NCBI GenBank assembly: GCA_019925795.1
Contig: CM034311.1
Location: 16,436,926 to 16,500,925, forward strand
Length of the DNA: 64,000 bases
Direction: 5' to 3'
Source of the DNA: Dendrobium chrysotoxum
Taxonomy: Eukaryota; Streptophyta; Magnoliopsida; Asparagales; Orchidaceae
The notes beneath the pieces were generated by a model. That model did not search any database, was not told the DNA's origin, and worked only from the letters and a program-made list of their open reading frames with translations. Numbering within the stretch: the stretch's first letter is position 1; each line of letters opens with the position of its first letter. Shown here piece by piece: positions 12,029-22,649 of this stretch. Position numbers and translations under genes: made by a program.

Positions 12029-14209
12029 TGTTATGCCCCAAAATCTAATTTAGAAATAATTGTATCTTTTATCTTTTAATAATAATAACTAAAGTAATAT
12101 AATTTCTTTCAATAACAAATTATCCATGAAAATATGCCCATTAATCAAAATATTAATATACATTAGTGTTTATTACTCAAAAATCAAATACACTCATGAG
12201 CTCAAAGGAATAGCTAAAAGATAAAATGATAGTGAATCATGAAGAATCATGTATCTGATCAGTCTCACACTCCTAAACCCCTTTCCTGACCTAAAATCAT
12301 TAAACCATATATTAAGCTTATAAAGCCTAGGGGTCACTAAAACCCTACTACTTAACTCAAAGCATGAAAAAAATTGCATATATGAAACCATTCAGTTCAT
12401 AATAGTAGCAATTGATATGATCATGAATCTATATACAAGCCATAAAACACATATAGTAATAGTAACGCCTATAAGATAATATAATACAGATGTTAAAACA
12501 ATAAAGATGTAAACCATCATTCTTAAACCAAACATTATAAGAGTATTATTCAAATAGTGAGAAAATTATATAAATCAGTAAAAAGTATCTATGAAAACTA
12601 TCAAAAATCTATGATAATATAGTACTATCAAGGAATTATATAGGAGTACACATAATGTTCAGTTCTTCTTTATCAGTCTTAAATCAGAATCTTAATCACA
12701 TGCTTAATAATATTAATTAATAACAATTAATCAGTAATAATAAATCATTGCCTTAGCACTCATATTAAACAAGTAATTCTGATTTGTGTGGTGTTTTCTC
12801 AATAAGTATTTTTAGTTAAGTATTCAAGCGGCTTTCAGTAATTAGAGTCATCATTCTTACCCGTTAGCATAGTAATATTTTCTTATAACTCCCAATTAGT
12901 AAATCATGTGAATCGGTATTTAAAAGAAAGCTCATTGGTCCACTTTCCTCTACATGTATAAAATAGTCTCCAGCCAACCTCAGTAATAAACCAATCTTTT
13001 TTATTTTTATATACATAATATTATAAAAGTAATAATGACTTTCTCATTCACATGCATGTATTTATTCATAATGCTTGTTTCATCCATATACTCGTATCAG
13101 GATGCCAAAAATTATTATATATCTTATTCCAACTCAATTCATATATAATATAAGAAATAATATTTCAACTAGTGAAAATACAAAATTTATCTAATCAAAA
13201 TAACTAGGATAATAAGTATTATAATATACTAAAAATTATGTGATGGAAATTCACTAAATTAAGACAAAATATAATAAAAATTAGTTATATAGAAGAATAA
13301 ATCTCGGAATCAAAATATTCAAAATTAGAGATATGATAGAAGTCACCAACAGTGATCTGAATAATTTTCATAACATGAGCATCCAAGAGAAAACCTAGGA
13401 AGCCTTCTTTATTTCTCCTCTCTCCTCCCTCTCCCTTTCTTCTCTCCTCCCTCTCCCTTTCTTCTCTCCTCCCTCTTCCCTTCCTTTCTCGGCAAGTCAA
13501 ATAATAGTGAGAGAGGGGAGAGAATGGCTGTGTGGAGAAATTTATATTAAAAAAAATTTTAGTGCCTAATGCTGCAACTCTCCAACCCGGCGCCACAGTG
13601 CTGCATGCTTATTTCATAGTTACTGTAGAATAAAGAAGTCAGAAATTCAATATGACATGATTCCAGTAAGATAAGCACCTCCACGGATGTAACAAGAACT
13701 TGAACAATAAGTAGTAGCTGACAAAACATTAATCAAAGCTGGTTTCAATAGGGAAGAGAAATATTCGACCTGGTTAGCGAACTTTATCCCAGTAATGAAG
13801 AAGAACAGTCAGATTTGTGACGATATCAATTACAGAGATTTAAATAAAGATTGTCCTTAAGATGAGTTTCTACTCCCTATATTAAATTCATGATAGATAT
13901 TTCTTCATCACATGCAATATTCTCCTTTATGGATGGCTCATTCGGTTATGATCAAATTAAAATGGCTCCTACATATGGAAAGTGTACAAATTTTAGATCA
14001 CCAATATAAGTTTGTTGTTATAAAGTCATGCATTTTGGATTAAAGAATACTGGTACAACTTACTAGCGAGTAATGCTAAACCATTTACTCAATGACAAAT
14101 TTTGGTGCCCTAGCATTACACCCCCCCAGAGCCACTGCACTCTCACAGCGTCGCAATGCCGTAATTTAGAAAGTTCAAAATTTTTAAATAAATCCAATGG
14201 GTTATTACT
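12029..14209 (-). mobile_element. 5' LTR of the gypsy element, interrupted
   Basis: Starts (minus strand) near 14209 and ends GGGGCATAACA at 12029, next to the PBS. Compared with the 3' LTR it carries an extra block at about 13640-14095. LTR sequence to the left (13615-13638, ACTGTAGAATAAAG) corresponds to 10300-10312 and to the right (14096 onward, GCCCTAGCAT) to about 10345. Confidence 0.7.
13640..14095 (+). pseudogene. Ty3/gypsy reverse transcriptase fragment inside an LTR
   Basis: Translated in two frames the plus strand gives RT landmarks: NYRDLNKDCP near 13830-13860, then SSHAIFSFMDG and YDQIKMAP near 13905-13970, and MHFGLKNTGTTY near 14030-14060. This is the N-terminal half of a gypsy RT (fingers/palm), ending before the YxDD box. 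Stops and at least one frameshift are present. The type (a DEFLLP-like motif) suggests a Tat/Athila-like source different from the host LTR. It seems inserted into the LTR or patched in by repair. Confidence 0.7.
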
Positions 14210-15097
14210 AATAAAATCTATAAAGTTTCTCTCCCTTTGAGCATATTTCTCTGTCTCTCTCTTTATCTCTTTCTCTCTCTCTCTCTCTCTCACTCAGTCA
14301 CTCTCTTTCTCTTTCTCTCCTCTAAGTTTTTGCTAAGTGCCTCACAGTCCTGTGCATAAGGTCCGATTATCATCTAAAGATAAATTTGTATCTAAAATCC
14401 TAAATGGAGCTGTGAGCATGAATCAATGCTAGGGATAAAAAACAAGCATTATGGATGAGAACTTAATATCAGGAGATTGAGAAATGTAGAAAATCTATAG
14501 TTTTCACTCAATCCTAATACTAAGGGAACTCTTTCTTAGACCTTAGCAATGGCATGGGGAACACGCCATCATATCTTAGTAGTGTTTTAGGGAATTTGTC
14601 CAATATATTAAATCAGATAGGAAATTAATAATAATTTCTACTTGTTAGGTATCAACATTATTCAAGAAAAAATCTCAACAACTTAATAACCAAAAAGAAT
14701 TGAGTAAATTTATTTATATATTTGTTTAAAAAAGTATCAAGTGATGAATCTAGAAGCTTAATAAGTCAACTTTCAAATTTGAAGTTAACAGACTTTGATC
14801 ACTCAGCGTCTTGGTGACTTAAAAATTTAATATTAGATGAATTGAGGGAAAGAATAACAATATTTGGGATCAAAATGATCTTCAAAGGATCATCTAAAAG
14901 CTACAATACTACAAATTATAGGAAAGTTAAGGAACCCAGGTAGATAGACTTTTTTGTACTTGCAAAAATCTCCCCTTACACTTATATCCAAGTTTTAGTT
15001 TCGATATGAGAAAAACATCACATCTAATAGACTCAAAAAATAAAAAATAAAAATAGAGATTTATGATATCTTTTAAATGTTGATTTTACAAAATCTT
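14210..15097. other. AT-rich sequence, nothing recognised
   Basis: Contains a CT-rich run near 14240-14320. No ORF, termini or RNA gene recognised. It is the left flank of copy B. Confidence 0.55.
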
Positions 15098-15102
15098 ATA
15101 AT

Positions 15103-16920
15103 TGAAAGTACGAGATGCGCTAAGAGGGGGGTGAATTGGTATTTTTAAAAAATCAATCCTAAATAAGAGTTCTACTTTTTGAATTTTTTAAAGGATAACT
15201 TAACGAGTAAAGTGCGGAAGCATGTAAAACTTTCACAACGACAATATTGGTGATACAATTGTAACTTTCACAATACAAGATTTAAAATATGATTTTTCAC
15301 CAAGCAATTTAAAGCACTATTTAAAAGCATGAAAAATAAAGTACGGTAAAATGGAAAAAGCACACCAGAGATTTTTATAGTGGTTCGGTCACTTGACCTA
15401 CGTCCACTCCCCGGAGTCCTCTACTCCGGGATTTGCACTAGAAAAGGTTGACTCTCCTTTTGCTCCCACAGCAAGGCGGAGAAGCCTTTACAATACTCAC
15501 TTTCACCTCCCTCGGTGCGACGGAATACCAAACGCTATGTCACCCTCCTGGTGACGGCAGCGGACCTTCTCCTTTTTCTCCCTCCTGGAGATGGTAGAGT
15601 ACCTTGACGATGTTGATCTTGAAGCGACTCTTCCCTCGAGAACTTTCCCGAGACTCCCCAAAGCCACAAGAGGAGTAAAGCATGCAGCTATCTTGGAGCC
15701 ACCGTGTGATCCCCTCACACTACTTCTCCCTCACGCTCACGCTCACCTTCACCTTTCTCTCACAAGCCCTGGATCTCTCCGAAGAAAAAATTCTCCTTCA
15801 AGAGTCCCCTTCCTCCCTCAAAGCCTCTCACAACAAGAAGATAGACCAACAACTCATAAAAATTTTTTAAATTGTTTTTATATCAGGCTCCAGAAATTTC
15901 TAAAAATTTTAACTTTTGCGTCTCTCTTCGTACAGTACGATATATCATCATACAATACGATCAGTTCAAATACAGATTCGTCTAGTACGAGCACAGATGA
16001 ACAGTTCTCAAATTTTATACATATCGTACTGTACGATCTGTATATCGTACAGGACGATCATGTTGATTTCTACTGTTCGCACAGGAAGATCTGTGGGGCG
16101 ATCCCTGGGATGAAAGAATTCATCTCTGTTAGTCGTCCAGTACTCCACTAGTCGTACAGTACGATTAGTTCATTTTAGGATATCGTCCTGTACGATATGA
16201 ATATCATCCAGGATGAATAGAACAAAAAACCTTAGTTTCATCTGGTATGATCGAGGGGATGAATGAAATCGTCTCTATCTATCGTACGGTACGATATATT
16301 ATCGTACAGTACGATCGACTTTGAATAAGAAACCAACGTTTATTTTCAGATTATGGGAGATAATTTTGGTAAGTATTCAATTAATCGTACCGTACGATTT
16401 GGATCGTATAGTATGAATAGTTCAAGAAATCAAGATTATAAACTTACCAAATTTATTCTGGCGGCTAGGGTTTTTCAATTGAATCTCATCGTACAGTACG
16501 ATAACGATCGTACAATATGATTAGATTACAAAGATAATCATCTGAAAAGTAGCCGTTAGCCTGAGTATTATTGATTAATCGTACAGTACGATTTAAAATC
16601 ATACAGTATGATATTTTTTAAAAAAAATTTAACATAAAAACAAATCTCCCCCTGTATGTGTGCACGGTTGCTCCTTTCATATACATGCATCTATGGCAGA
16701 CTCAAGAAAATAAAAAATAAAGAAATTAAAAATTACAAAATTTTCAACATCCTATTCTACTCGGTTTGAGTCTCCAGTAACCTTGAGCAGTGTGCATCTG
16801 ACCTGAAATGTTAGTACTCATATACAAGGATAAACATTTATAATCTTAAGGAAGTCCATATGGATTCAGTAAATATTAGTTGTCTTCATGAAAATTAAGT
16901 GCTCGGGATCCTGGATTTCA
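15103..16920 (-). mobile_element. Copy B: complete 3' LTR
   Basis: 1818 bp. It runs from TGAAATCCAGGATCC at 16920 to ...GTACTTTCA at 15103 (minus strand). U3 contains eight exact TCGTACNGTACGA copies starting at 15928, 16024, 16152, 16282, 16302, 16385, 16489 and 16579, plus degenerate ones. R/U5 (15370-15620) holds the CACCAGGAGGGTGA-type repeats seen in copies A and C. The ORF-like reading at 15591-16151 on the plus strand is LTR sequence, not a gene. Confidence 0.9.
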
Positions 16921-17260
16921 ATAATCTCCCCCTTTTTGATGGTGTCAAATAATATTTTCTGATGGCCACAGTTGTTATGCTTCCTTAGCTCCCCCTCAGA
17001 AGGATAACTTATTTTTTTTAAAATAGGAGGAGAGAATTTTTTTTTTATTATTATTATAACCTACATAAAAAATATAACAAGAGAATAATATATAATATAA
17101 ATAGAAGAGTAAACATAAATAACTGATATCATTAAAAGTAAAAAAAATAGAACAACATAGAAATGTCTCCCCATTTTGACAGCATCAAAAAGGGAAGAAC
17201 AAACAAACAACTATAATGACAAGAAACAGAAAAAAATACAACATAAACAACTACAATAAC
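16921..17260 (-). other. Copy B: PPT region
   Basis: On the minus strand the PPT proper, CAAAAAGGGGGAGATTAT, lies at 16921-16938 against the LTR. Further PPT-like runs are GAGGGGGAGCTAAGG near 16990 and CAAAATGGGGAGAC near 17170. The two outer ones share a preceding GATG.TGTCAAAA or CATCAAAA box. Confidence 0.75.
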
Positions 17261-18378
17261 TCAAAATTCTGGATCCTGATCCGGAGGTGGTGGTGGAGGT
17301 CATGGAAACAGTTGGTAGTACTGATGGAGGGACGCAAACTGGTGATCGATGGAGGTGAAGCGCTCCCTAAACCATTTCATATCACTTTCATGTTCTTGAT
17401 GTTGTTGAGCAATGTGGGAATCCATTCTAGTCTCTAATCAATCAAGGTGTTGAATGATGTCATCGTGAGGGTAGTCAGGATGAGCAGGACCAGGCGGGTG
17501 GATTGGTGGCGGTGGAGGTGCGTTAGCAGGAGCAGCAGCCTCTTCTTCATCAAAATTGGGATCGGCTTGAGCGGCCCCCCGATGGAATAAGATACAAAAA
17601 GAGGCATCTGAGTAGAAGATAGGAAGATGATCTGGAGGTAGTGGATAATGAATTTGATACTTAGCATCTAAGATGTAGCCTATGACATGTCCTAAAGTAA
17701 GGTTTAGTTTTCGACGGGCACCGGGATATCAGTATGAAGATAGGGTATGGATATAATCAAAAATTATTTGGGCTTCATTGAATTTGGTTCCAGACATTAT
17801 TAGATAAGTGACCACAGACAGCAGTGGAGTAATATGGATACGGTCTCCAGCTTTGGGTATGATGGACGTGCGAAGGACATGCTGGATAACTCGTGCATTT
17901 TGATTCAGGGTTTGGACAAGGGCAGGTGTTGATTGGATGGGACACCTCTAAGGGTCATGTTAACTGAGGTCCAATCATAATCATATGAGATCATAGATTG
18001 GGGACGAGGGCCGTCAGTGGATAGCCCAATGTGTACAGCTATGTCGTTGACGGTGATAACGACATGCTGTTTGCAGACATAGGAAGTGAAGGTGGTGTTC
18101 TCTAGGTCGACTTTTACATTTGCAAGAAATTCAAAAAGTAGTTCGGAGTGGAAGGGAAATGCTAGAGTCAACAGGAATTGAAGAGTGGTGGAGGAAAAAA
18201 GGTTCATCACCTCGAAGTTCAGAGCAGCTTGATTCAACATTCGAGATGGGGTGATTTTGGCTTCTTTGAGTTTATTGTATGCTTTCTCGCCTGCAGCGGA
18301 GAGAAAGCGATCGTTGAATCGCTGAGAGGAGAAAGAGCTCCCGACGATCATTCGGCTGCGCTTGCTTGCACCAGACAT
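17261..18378 (-). pseudogene. Copy B: extra ORF2 (env-like position)
   Basis: Best preserved copy of this ORF. It begins MSGASKRSRM at 18378 and reads intact for 157 residues; a frameshift near 17907 then moves the frame, after which the C-terminal half reads to a TGA at 17261 with three in-frame TGA stops, at least one at a position suggesting CGA to TGA decay. Landmarks: basic N-terminus; hydrophobic LQFLLTLAFPF; LFEFLANV; a YVC...V stretch; IIPKAGD in the second frame; an acidic/alanine stretch (DEEEAAAPA); a proline-rich linker; a helical tail; then PPPPDQDPEF. Resembles the plant putative transposon protein family found in several retroelements; role unknown. Confidence 0.8.
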
Positions 18379-19000
18379 TGTTGAAGAAGTAAATTGAGAA
18401 AGTGAGGAAATTTGGAAGAGGAGTGAGTGAGTTCAGCCAAAGAAGGCCTCCATTTTATAGAATTTTGGAACTATCGTATAGTACGATAGGTGCAATTATG
18501 TCGTCTGGACGACAGTTCAAAAAAGAGAGTCAAATCGTACAGTACGATCAAAATCATACTGGACGAACGTGAGTGAGAGGCGTTCGTCCCGAGAAGTCGT
18601 CTGAACGACTTTTGACAAAATAAATCATACAGTACGAACAGGTGTTCGTATAGTACGAAGGGTAATAATTTTTGTATCGGCCGAGCTTAAATTCGTCCCA
18701 ATCCATTTAACACGTGGATCGTACCGTACGATGTGTGGTTCATACAGTACGATGACCAATAATGTGTATCATACCGTACGAGTGGTGAGTCGTACAGTGC
18801 GATATGTTCAAGCCAGGGAAGATCTGGACCGTGAATGGGAGTGGACGGCTGAGATTTGAGTGATTTTGGGATAATTGTACAGTACGATATGTGATCGTAC
18901 AGTACGATGGGCAGAGAAATTCAAGGTTTGTCATCAGCAAGGTAAGAGGATCAGGAAACATTTTTTTTTTTAAGAAAATAAAACAACATCACAAACACAA
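18379..19000 (-). promoter_or_regulatory. Copy B: pol-ORF2 spacer with intact palindrome array
   Basis: At least ten TCGTACNGTACGA-type sites lie between 18470 and 18910, several exact (for example near 18535, 18720 and 18895). It lies directly upstream of the ORF2 start. The join to integrase sequence is near 18990-19010. Confidence 0.65.
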
Positions 19001-19766
19001 TTTTTTTTCCATGATTAGATTCAGAGGTCTTATTGGATTCATCAAATATCATATGGGTAGACTCTTCTATTACTAGGGTCCTCTTATTAAAGATTCTATA
19101 GGCTTTACCTACAGATGAGTAGCCTAGGAAAACCCCTTCATCAGATTTAGGATCGAACTTTCCTAAGGGTGACTTGCCATTGATTAAGATGAAGCATTTG
19201 CAACCAAAAATGTGTAAGTGGGAAAGATTGGGTGTCCTACCCTTAAGCAACTCATAGGGTATCTTATTAAGTTTGGATCTAACATTTACCCTATTTAAAA
19301 CATATCACACAATATTCACTGCTTCTGCCCAAAAATATCTAGGAAGAGTGTATTCAGCTAACATAGCCCTAGCAGCTTCAACTAAAGTTCTATTCTTTCT
19401 TTCCGCTATTCCATTTTGCTGAGGAGTTCTAGGGGCAGAGAAATTATGTTCTATTCCAACATCTTTACAGAACGATTCAAACTTATCATTCTCAAATTCT
19501 CCACCGTGATCACTATGAACTGTCATAATTTCACATCCTAATTTTCTTTGAATCCAAGTGGAGAACGTTCTAAACTCTTCAAATGACTCACTCTTATGAG
19601 CTAGGAATTTTATCCAAGTAAACCTAGAGAAGTCATCCACTATTTCAAATCCATAAGATTTTCCTCCTAGGCTAGCGGTACTAACAGGTCCAAATAGGTC
19701 CATGTGTAGAATTTCTAGAGGCCTAGTGGTGTTGATATCCTTAATTGAATGAAATGATGATTTCAC
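18990..19766 (-). pseudogene. Copy B: integrase core and start of C-terminal region
   Basis: The integrase would insert element cDNA. The core reads HMDLFGPV, then VHSDHGGEF, then NGIAERKNRT. With residue 1 at 19766 the acidic triad is D23, D86 and E122, with exactly 35 residues between the second and third, as the family requires. The frame stops at 19305 (a TGA where copy C has a sense codon) and continues at 19250 with PNLSHLHIFGCKCF, the conserved copia integrase C-terminal stretch. It then ends abruptly near 19000, where RT should begin later; the deletion removes RT and RNase H. Confidence 0.9.
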
Positions 19767-20288
19767 CTATTTTCCTAGTTGGCAGGCATCACATAGATGG
19801 TCCTTGGTAAAGTCTAACTTAGGTATGCCTCTAACTAAGTCTTTCTGAGTGATGTTCCTAAGTGTTTTCATACTAGCATGGCATAGTCTCCTATGCCATA
19901 GCCAAGAGTCATCAGCTATTGTTTTCAAACACAAAGAGTTTGAGTTTTCAATGCAGTTTAAATCTAACATGTAGACATTATTTATGCGTTTTCCTTCTAA
20001 CACAAGTGTACCATTTAGGCTAATCATGCATTTGTTAGACAGAAACTTAATGTCAAAGCCCTTATCACATAGTTGACTAATACTTAAAAGGTTATGTTTT
20101 AAACCATCAACTAACAATACAGTTTCAATTATTAAATTCTTAGAGTTTCCAATAATACCTGAGCCCACCACTTTTCTGTTGGTGTTGTCTCCCAGAGTTA
20201 CCTTACCTCCTGACCTAGCCTCCAGTGTCACGAACTGCTTCATGTCTCCAGTCATGTGTCTCGAGCAGCCACTGTCCAGGTACCACAT
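19767..20288 (-). pseudogene. Copy B: protease and integrase zinc-binding region
   Basis: Begins WYLDSGCSRHMTGD, the aspartic protease active site (DSG at residues 5-7) that matures the polyprotein. The rest is the pre-integrase domain, ending with the HHCC-type zinc finger LWHRRLCHAS ... LCDACQLGK. This 173-residue stretch is open and well conserved against copy C at 33330-33845. A stop separates it from the gag frame upstream and from the integrase core downstream, so the polyprotein is broken. Confidence 0.9.
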
Positions 20289-20337
20289 GCTCTCACTAGG
20301 TCTTTTGTGAGAGCATCCCTACAATGTCAATCACAGG

Positions 20338-21159
20338 TTAGCTTTGAACCCAAGTGAGTTTGGGTTCCACCCTATGCTTATATGAATGAAATGTATGCAT
20401 GTTATGCTGTGATGAATGCGATTTAGGTCTCCACACTAGATGTGTCCTATGGTGAATTGTGCACGTGCGGGCTATGTGACCTAGCATGCCACAAGTATAA
20501 CATCTAACACCAGGAAATGGGTTCACTAATCTACAGGGGTGGTAATGCCTATTTCTAGGTTTGGATGATGCATGCTGTACTGGTTTTGAATGAGATGGTT
20601 CACATGGTGGAGGCTGAAAAAACTCAGCAAACGTGGGAGGTATTTTATTATTTTCGAATGCATGAAGTTTTTCATTTAAAAATTTATTCTCTTGGTTAAG
20701 ACTTCCATATTCAAATCTCAATGTATGCTCACTCCTACTTAGTTCCTCTGCAAGTTCTTCTAGTTCCTTAAATGCATTCTCTAGTTCAACATGTGATGAT
20801 TTCAAGGTATCGTGTGTAGTGGTTAACTCAATATGCTTCTTGTTTAATGGATCATATTCATCAAGCAAAGACATATGATCTTTATCCAAGTCAGAAAAAT
20901 TCTTAACTACACTAGCATGCTCCTTTTGTAAAGTACTAAATTCAGTGTTAAGACTAATATGCTTTTTCTTTAACTTTCTATACGAGTCATGGATTTTTTC
21001 AGAAATAATAAGCAGTTCATCGTAAGACAGTTGACATACCTCATCTTGATCTGATTGATCAAGATTATCATTAGTCATTTGGTCCAGGACGGATATCGTC
21101 CAGGACGAATATAACAAAAAACCTTCATTTGGTACGATCGAGGGGACGAATGAAATCAT
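20338..21159 (-). pseudogene. Copy B: C-terminal gag with coiled coil and zinc knuckle
   Basis: Gag packages element RNA. The first 25 or so residues come from LTR sequence fused at the deletion join near 21080; true gag starts around MTNDNLDQ. A long helical, charged segment (roughly residues 45-170, rich in L, K and E) predicts a coiled coil, a known feature of Sirevirus gag. A CCHC knuckle CYTCGMLGHIARTC (CX2CX4HX4C) follows near the end. The N-terminal capsid part and first knuckle are missing. Confidence 0.85.
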
Positions 21160-21808
21160 CTCTGTCTATCGTACGGTACGATATATTATCTTACAGTACG
21201 ATCGACTTTAAATAAGAAACCAACATTTATTTTCTGATTACAGAAGATAATTTTGGTAAGTATTCAATTAATTGTACCGTACGATCTGGATCGTATAGTA
21301 TGAATAGTTCAAGAAATCAAGATTATAAATTTATCAAACTTATTCTGGCGGCTAGGGTTTTTCAATTGAATCTCATCGTACAGTACGATAACGATCGTAC
21401 AGTACGATTAGATTACAAAGATAATCATCTGAAAAGTAGCCGTTAGCCTGAGTATTATTGATTAATCGTATAGTACGATTTAAAATCGTACAGTACGATA
21501 TTTTTTTTAAAAAAATTTAACATAAAAATAAATCTCCCCCTGTGTGTGTGCACGGTTGCTCCTTTCACATACATGCTTCTGTGGCAGACTCAAGAAAATA
21601 AAAAATAAAGAAATTAAAAATTACAGAATTTTTAACATCCTATTCTACCCGGTTTGAGTCTCTAGTAACCTTGAGCAGTGTGCATCTGACCTGAAATGTT
21701 AGTGCTCATATACAAGGATAAACATTTGTAATCTTAAGGAAGTCCATATGGATTCAGTAAGTATTAGTTGTCACCATCAAAATTAAGTGCTCGTGATCCT
21801 GGATTTCA
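21080..21808 (-). mobile_element. Copy B: truncated 5' LTR
   Basis: U3 half of the LTR, matching 16190-16920 closely, with the same palindromes. It runs from TGAAATCC (21808) to a breakpoint near 21080 inside the sequence TCGTCCTGGACG, where it joins gag directly. The R/U5 portion and PBS are therefore deleted. Confidence 0.88.
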
Positions 21809-21813
21809 ATAAT

Positions 21814-22640
21814 AATACACTATTTTTTAGGACTAAAATTTTTAGTTCATTTAATTTTGTCCATGAAAATCATCAAATTCACTGTGAGTTTGCCATAATC
21901 AAATTGAACTTACTACAAAAATTTGACTATGATGAATGCAACAAGTAACCTATTGGAGTTTAATAGCTTTTTGAGAATAGTAATTTGCCTATTGGAGCTT
22001 GAAAACTAGGCACATATCACAATTCACTAATTAGAGTTCAATAATTTAGCAAGTATGGAAATTAGCCTAACGGAGTTCAATAATGTAGTGCATATAACAA
22101 TTTCCCTAGAGTTTTGTGCATATGAAAATTCAACTATTTACTCTTTTTTTTAAAGATTCTTAACTATTAAATAATTACAATCATGGAAGAGAAAGATATC
22201 ATTGTGACAAATTACCAAATTCCTAAAGGTGTCTAAGGGTGGAAGGTTTAACCCTAGAATCAGACTTTCCCTTTTTGCAACAAGATCTACATTAAGTAGA
22301 GAATGCGTTAATTTCAACTGATGAGACAAAGATAGTCACCTCTGCAAAGATAAGCTCTAGTGTAATGTCTGGCTCATCTAAGGAGACAACTGAACTTCAA
22401 CAACACTACTAGAAAATCCATTTATATTTAGGTAAATAACCTATTAGTTTCATTAGCACAATGATAATTTAGAGATTCATTATAATCAATAAAGTGATTT
22501 AGCCTTTCTAATATTTATAATATTCAGATTATTTAAAAAACATCTTATATCCAAAATCAAAATTTGACATCAAAGAAGATGAAAAATGCATTCAAAAAGA
22601 TGTATTTCCATTTAATTTCTAAAAAAAGATAGTTATAATT
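21814..22640. repeat. AT-rich flank with degenerate tandem repeat
   Basis: Between about 21945 and 22120 a phrase like CTATTGGAGTTCAATAAT recurs four or more times at roughly 50-60 bp spacing, with decay. I see no coding sequence or element ends in the rest. Confidence 0.35.
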
Positions 22641-22649
22641 ATTATATTA

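Larger units (their letters stand above)
8661..14209 (-). mobile_element. Internally deleted Del/Tekay-type gypsy element
   Basis: Two LTRs (8661-10435 and 12029-14209) enclose a 1.6-kb internal part with a PBS and gag remnant but no RT, RNase H or integrase. Orientation follows from the PBS (TGGTATCAGAGC, minus strand, 12013-12024) and the PPT-like GGTGGAAAA next to the left LTR. The flanks ATTAA (8656-8660) and AATAA (14210-14214) may be a decayed 5-bp target duplication. Such a shortened element could move only with proteins from an intact relative. Confidence 0.75.
15103..21808 (-). mobile_element. Copy B: doubly deleted Sirevirus-like copia element
   Basis: Both ends are defined: LTR termini TGAAATCC (minus strand, 21808) and GTACTTTCA (15103), flanked by the perfect duplication ATAAT at 15098-15102 and 21809-21813. 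From the 5' side (right): partial 5' LTR, gag, protease and integrase, then an abrupt join to the post-pol spacer, ORF2, PPT region and full 3' LTR. RT and RNase H are missing, as are the R/U5 end of the 5' LTR, the PBS and the gag start. The LTR overlap differs by roughly 6-7 percent by eye, less than in copy C, so it is the younger insertion. Confidence 0.92.

Noticed and set aside
13285..13596. 103-residue Arg/Glu-rich frame
   Set aside because: Comes from the purine-rich tract of the gypsy LTR; the same tract in the other LTR is not open.
15591..16151. 186-residue open frame on the plus strand
   Set aside because: Lies wholly in the copy B 3' LTR, antisense to the element, and includes the palindromes; not seen open in other LTRs.
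17216..17667. Plus-strand frame at 17216-17437 and minus-strand frame at 17434-17667
   Set aside because: Other-frame readings over copy B ORF2 and its PPT region; the conserved frame differs.
15928..18910. CRISPR-like array of spaced short palindromes
   Set aside because: Spacing is irregular, the genome is a plant's, and the sites lie in retrotransposon LTRs and spacers.
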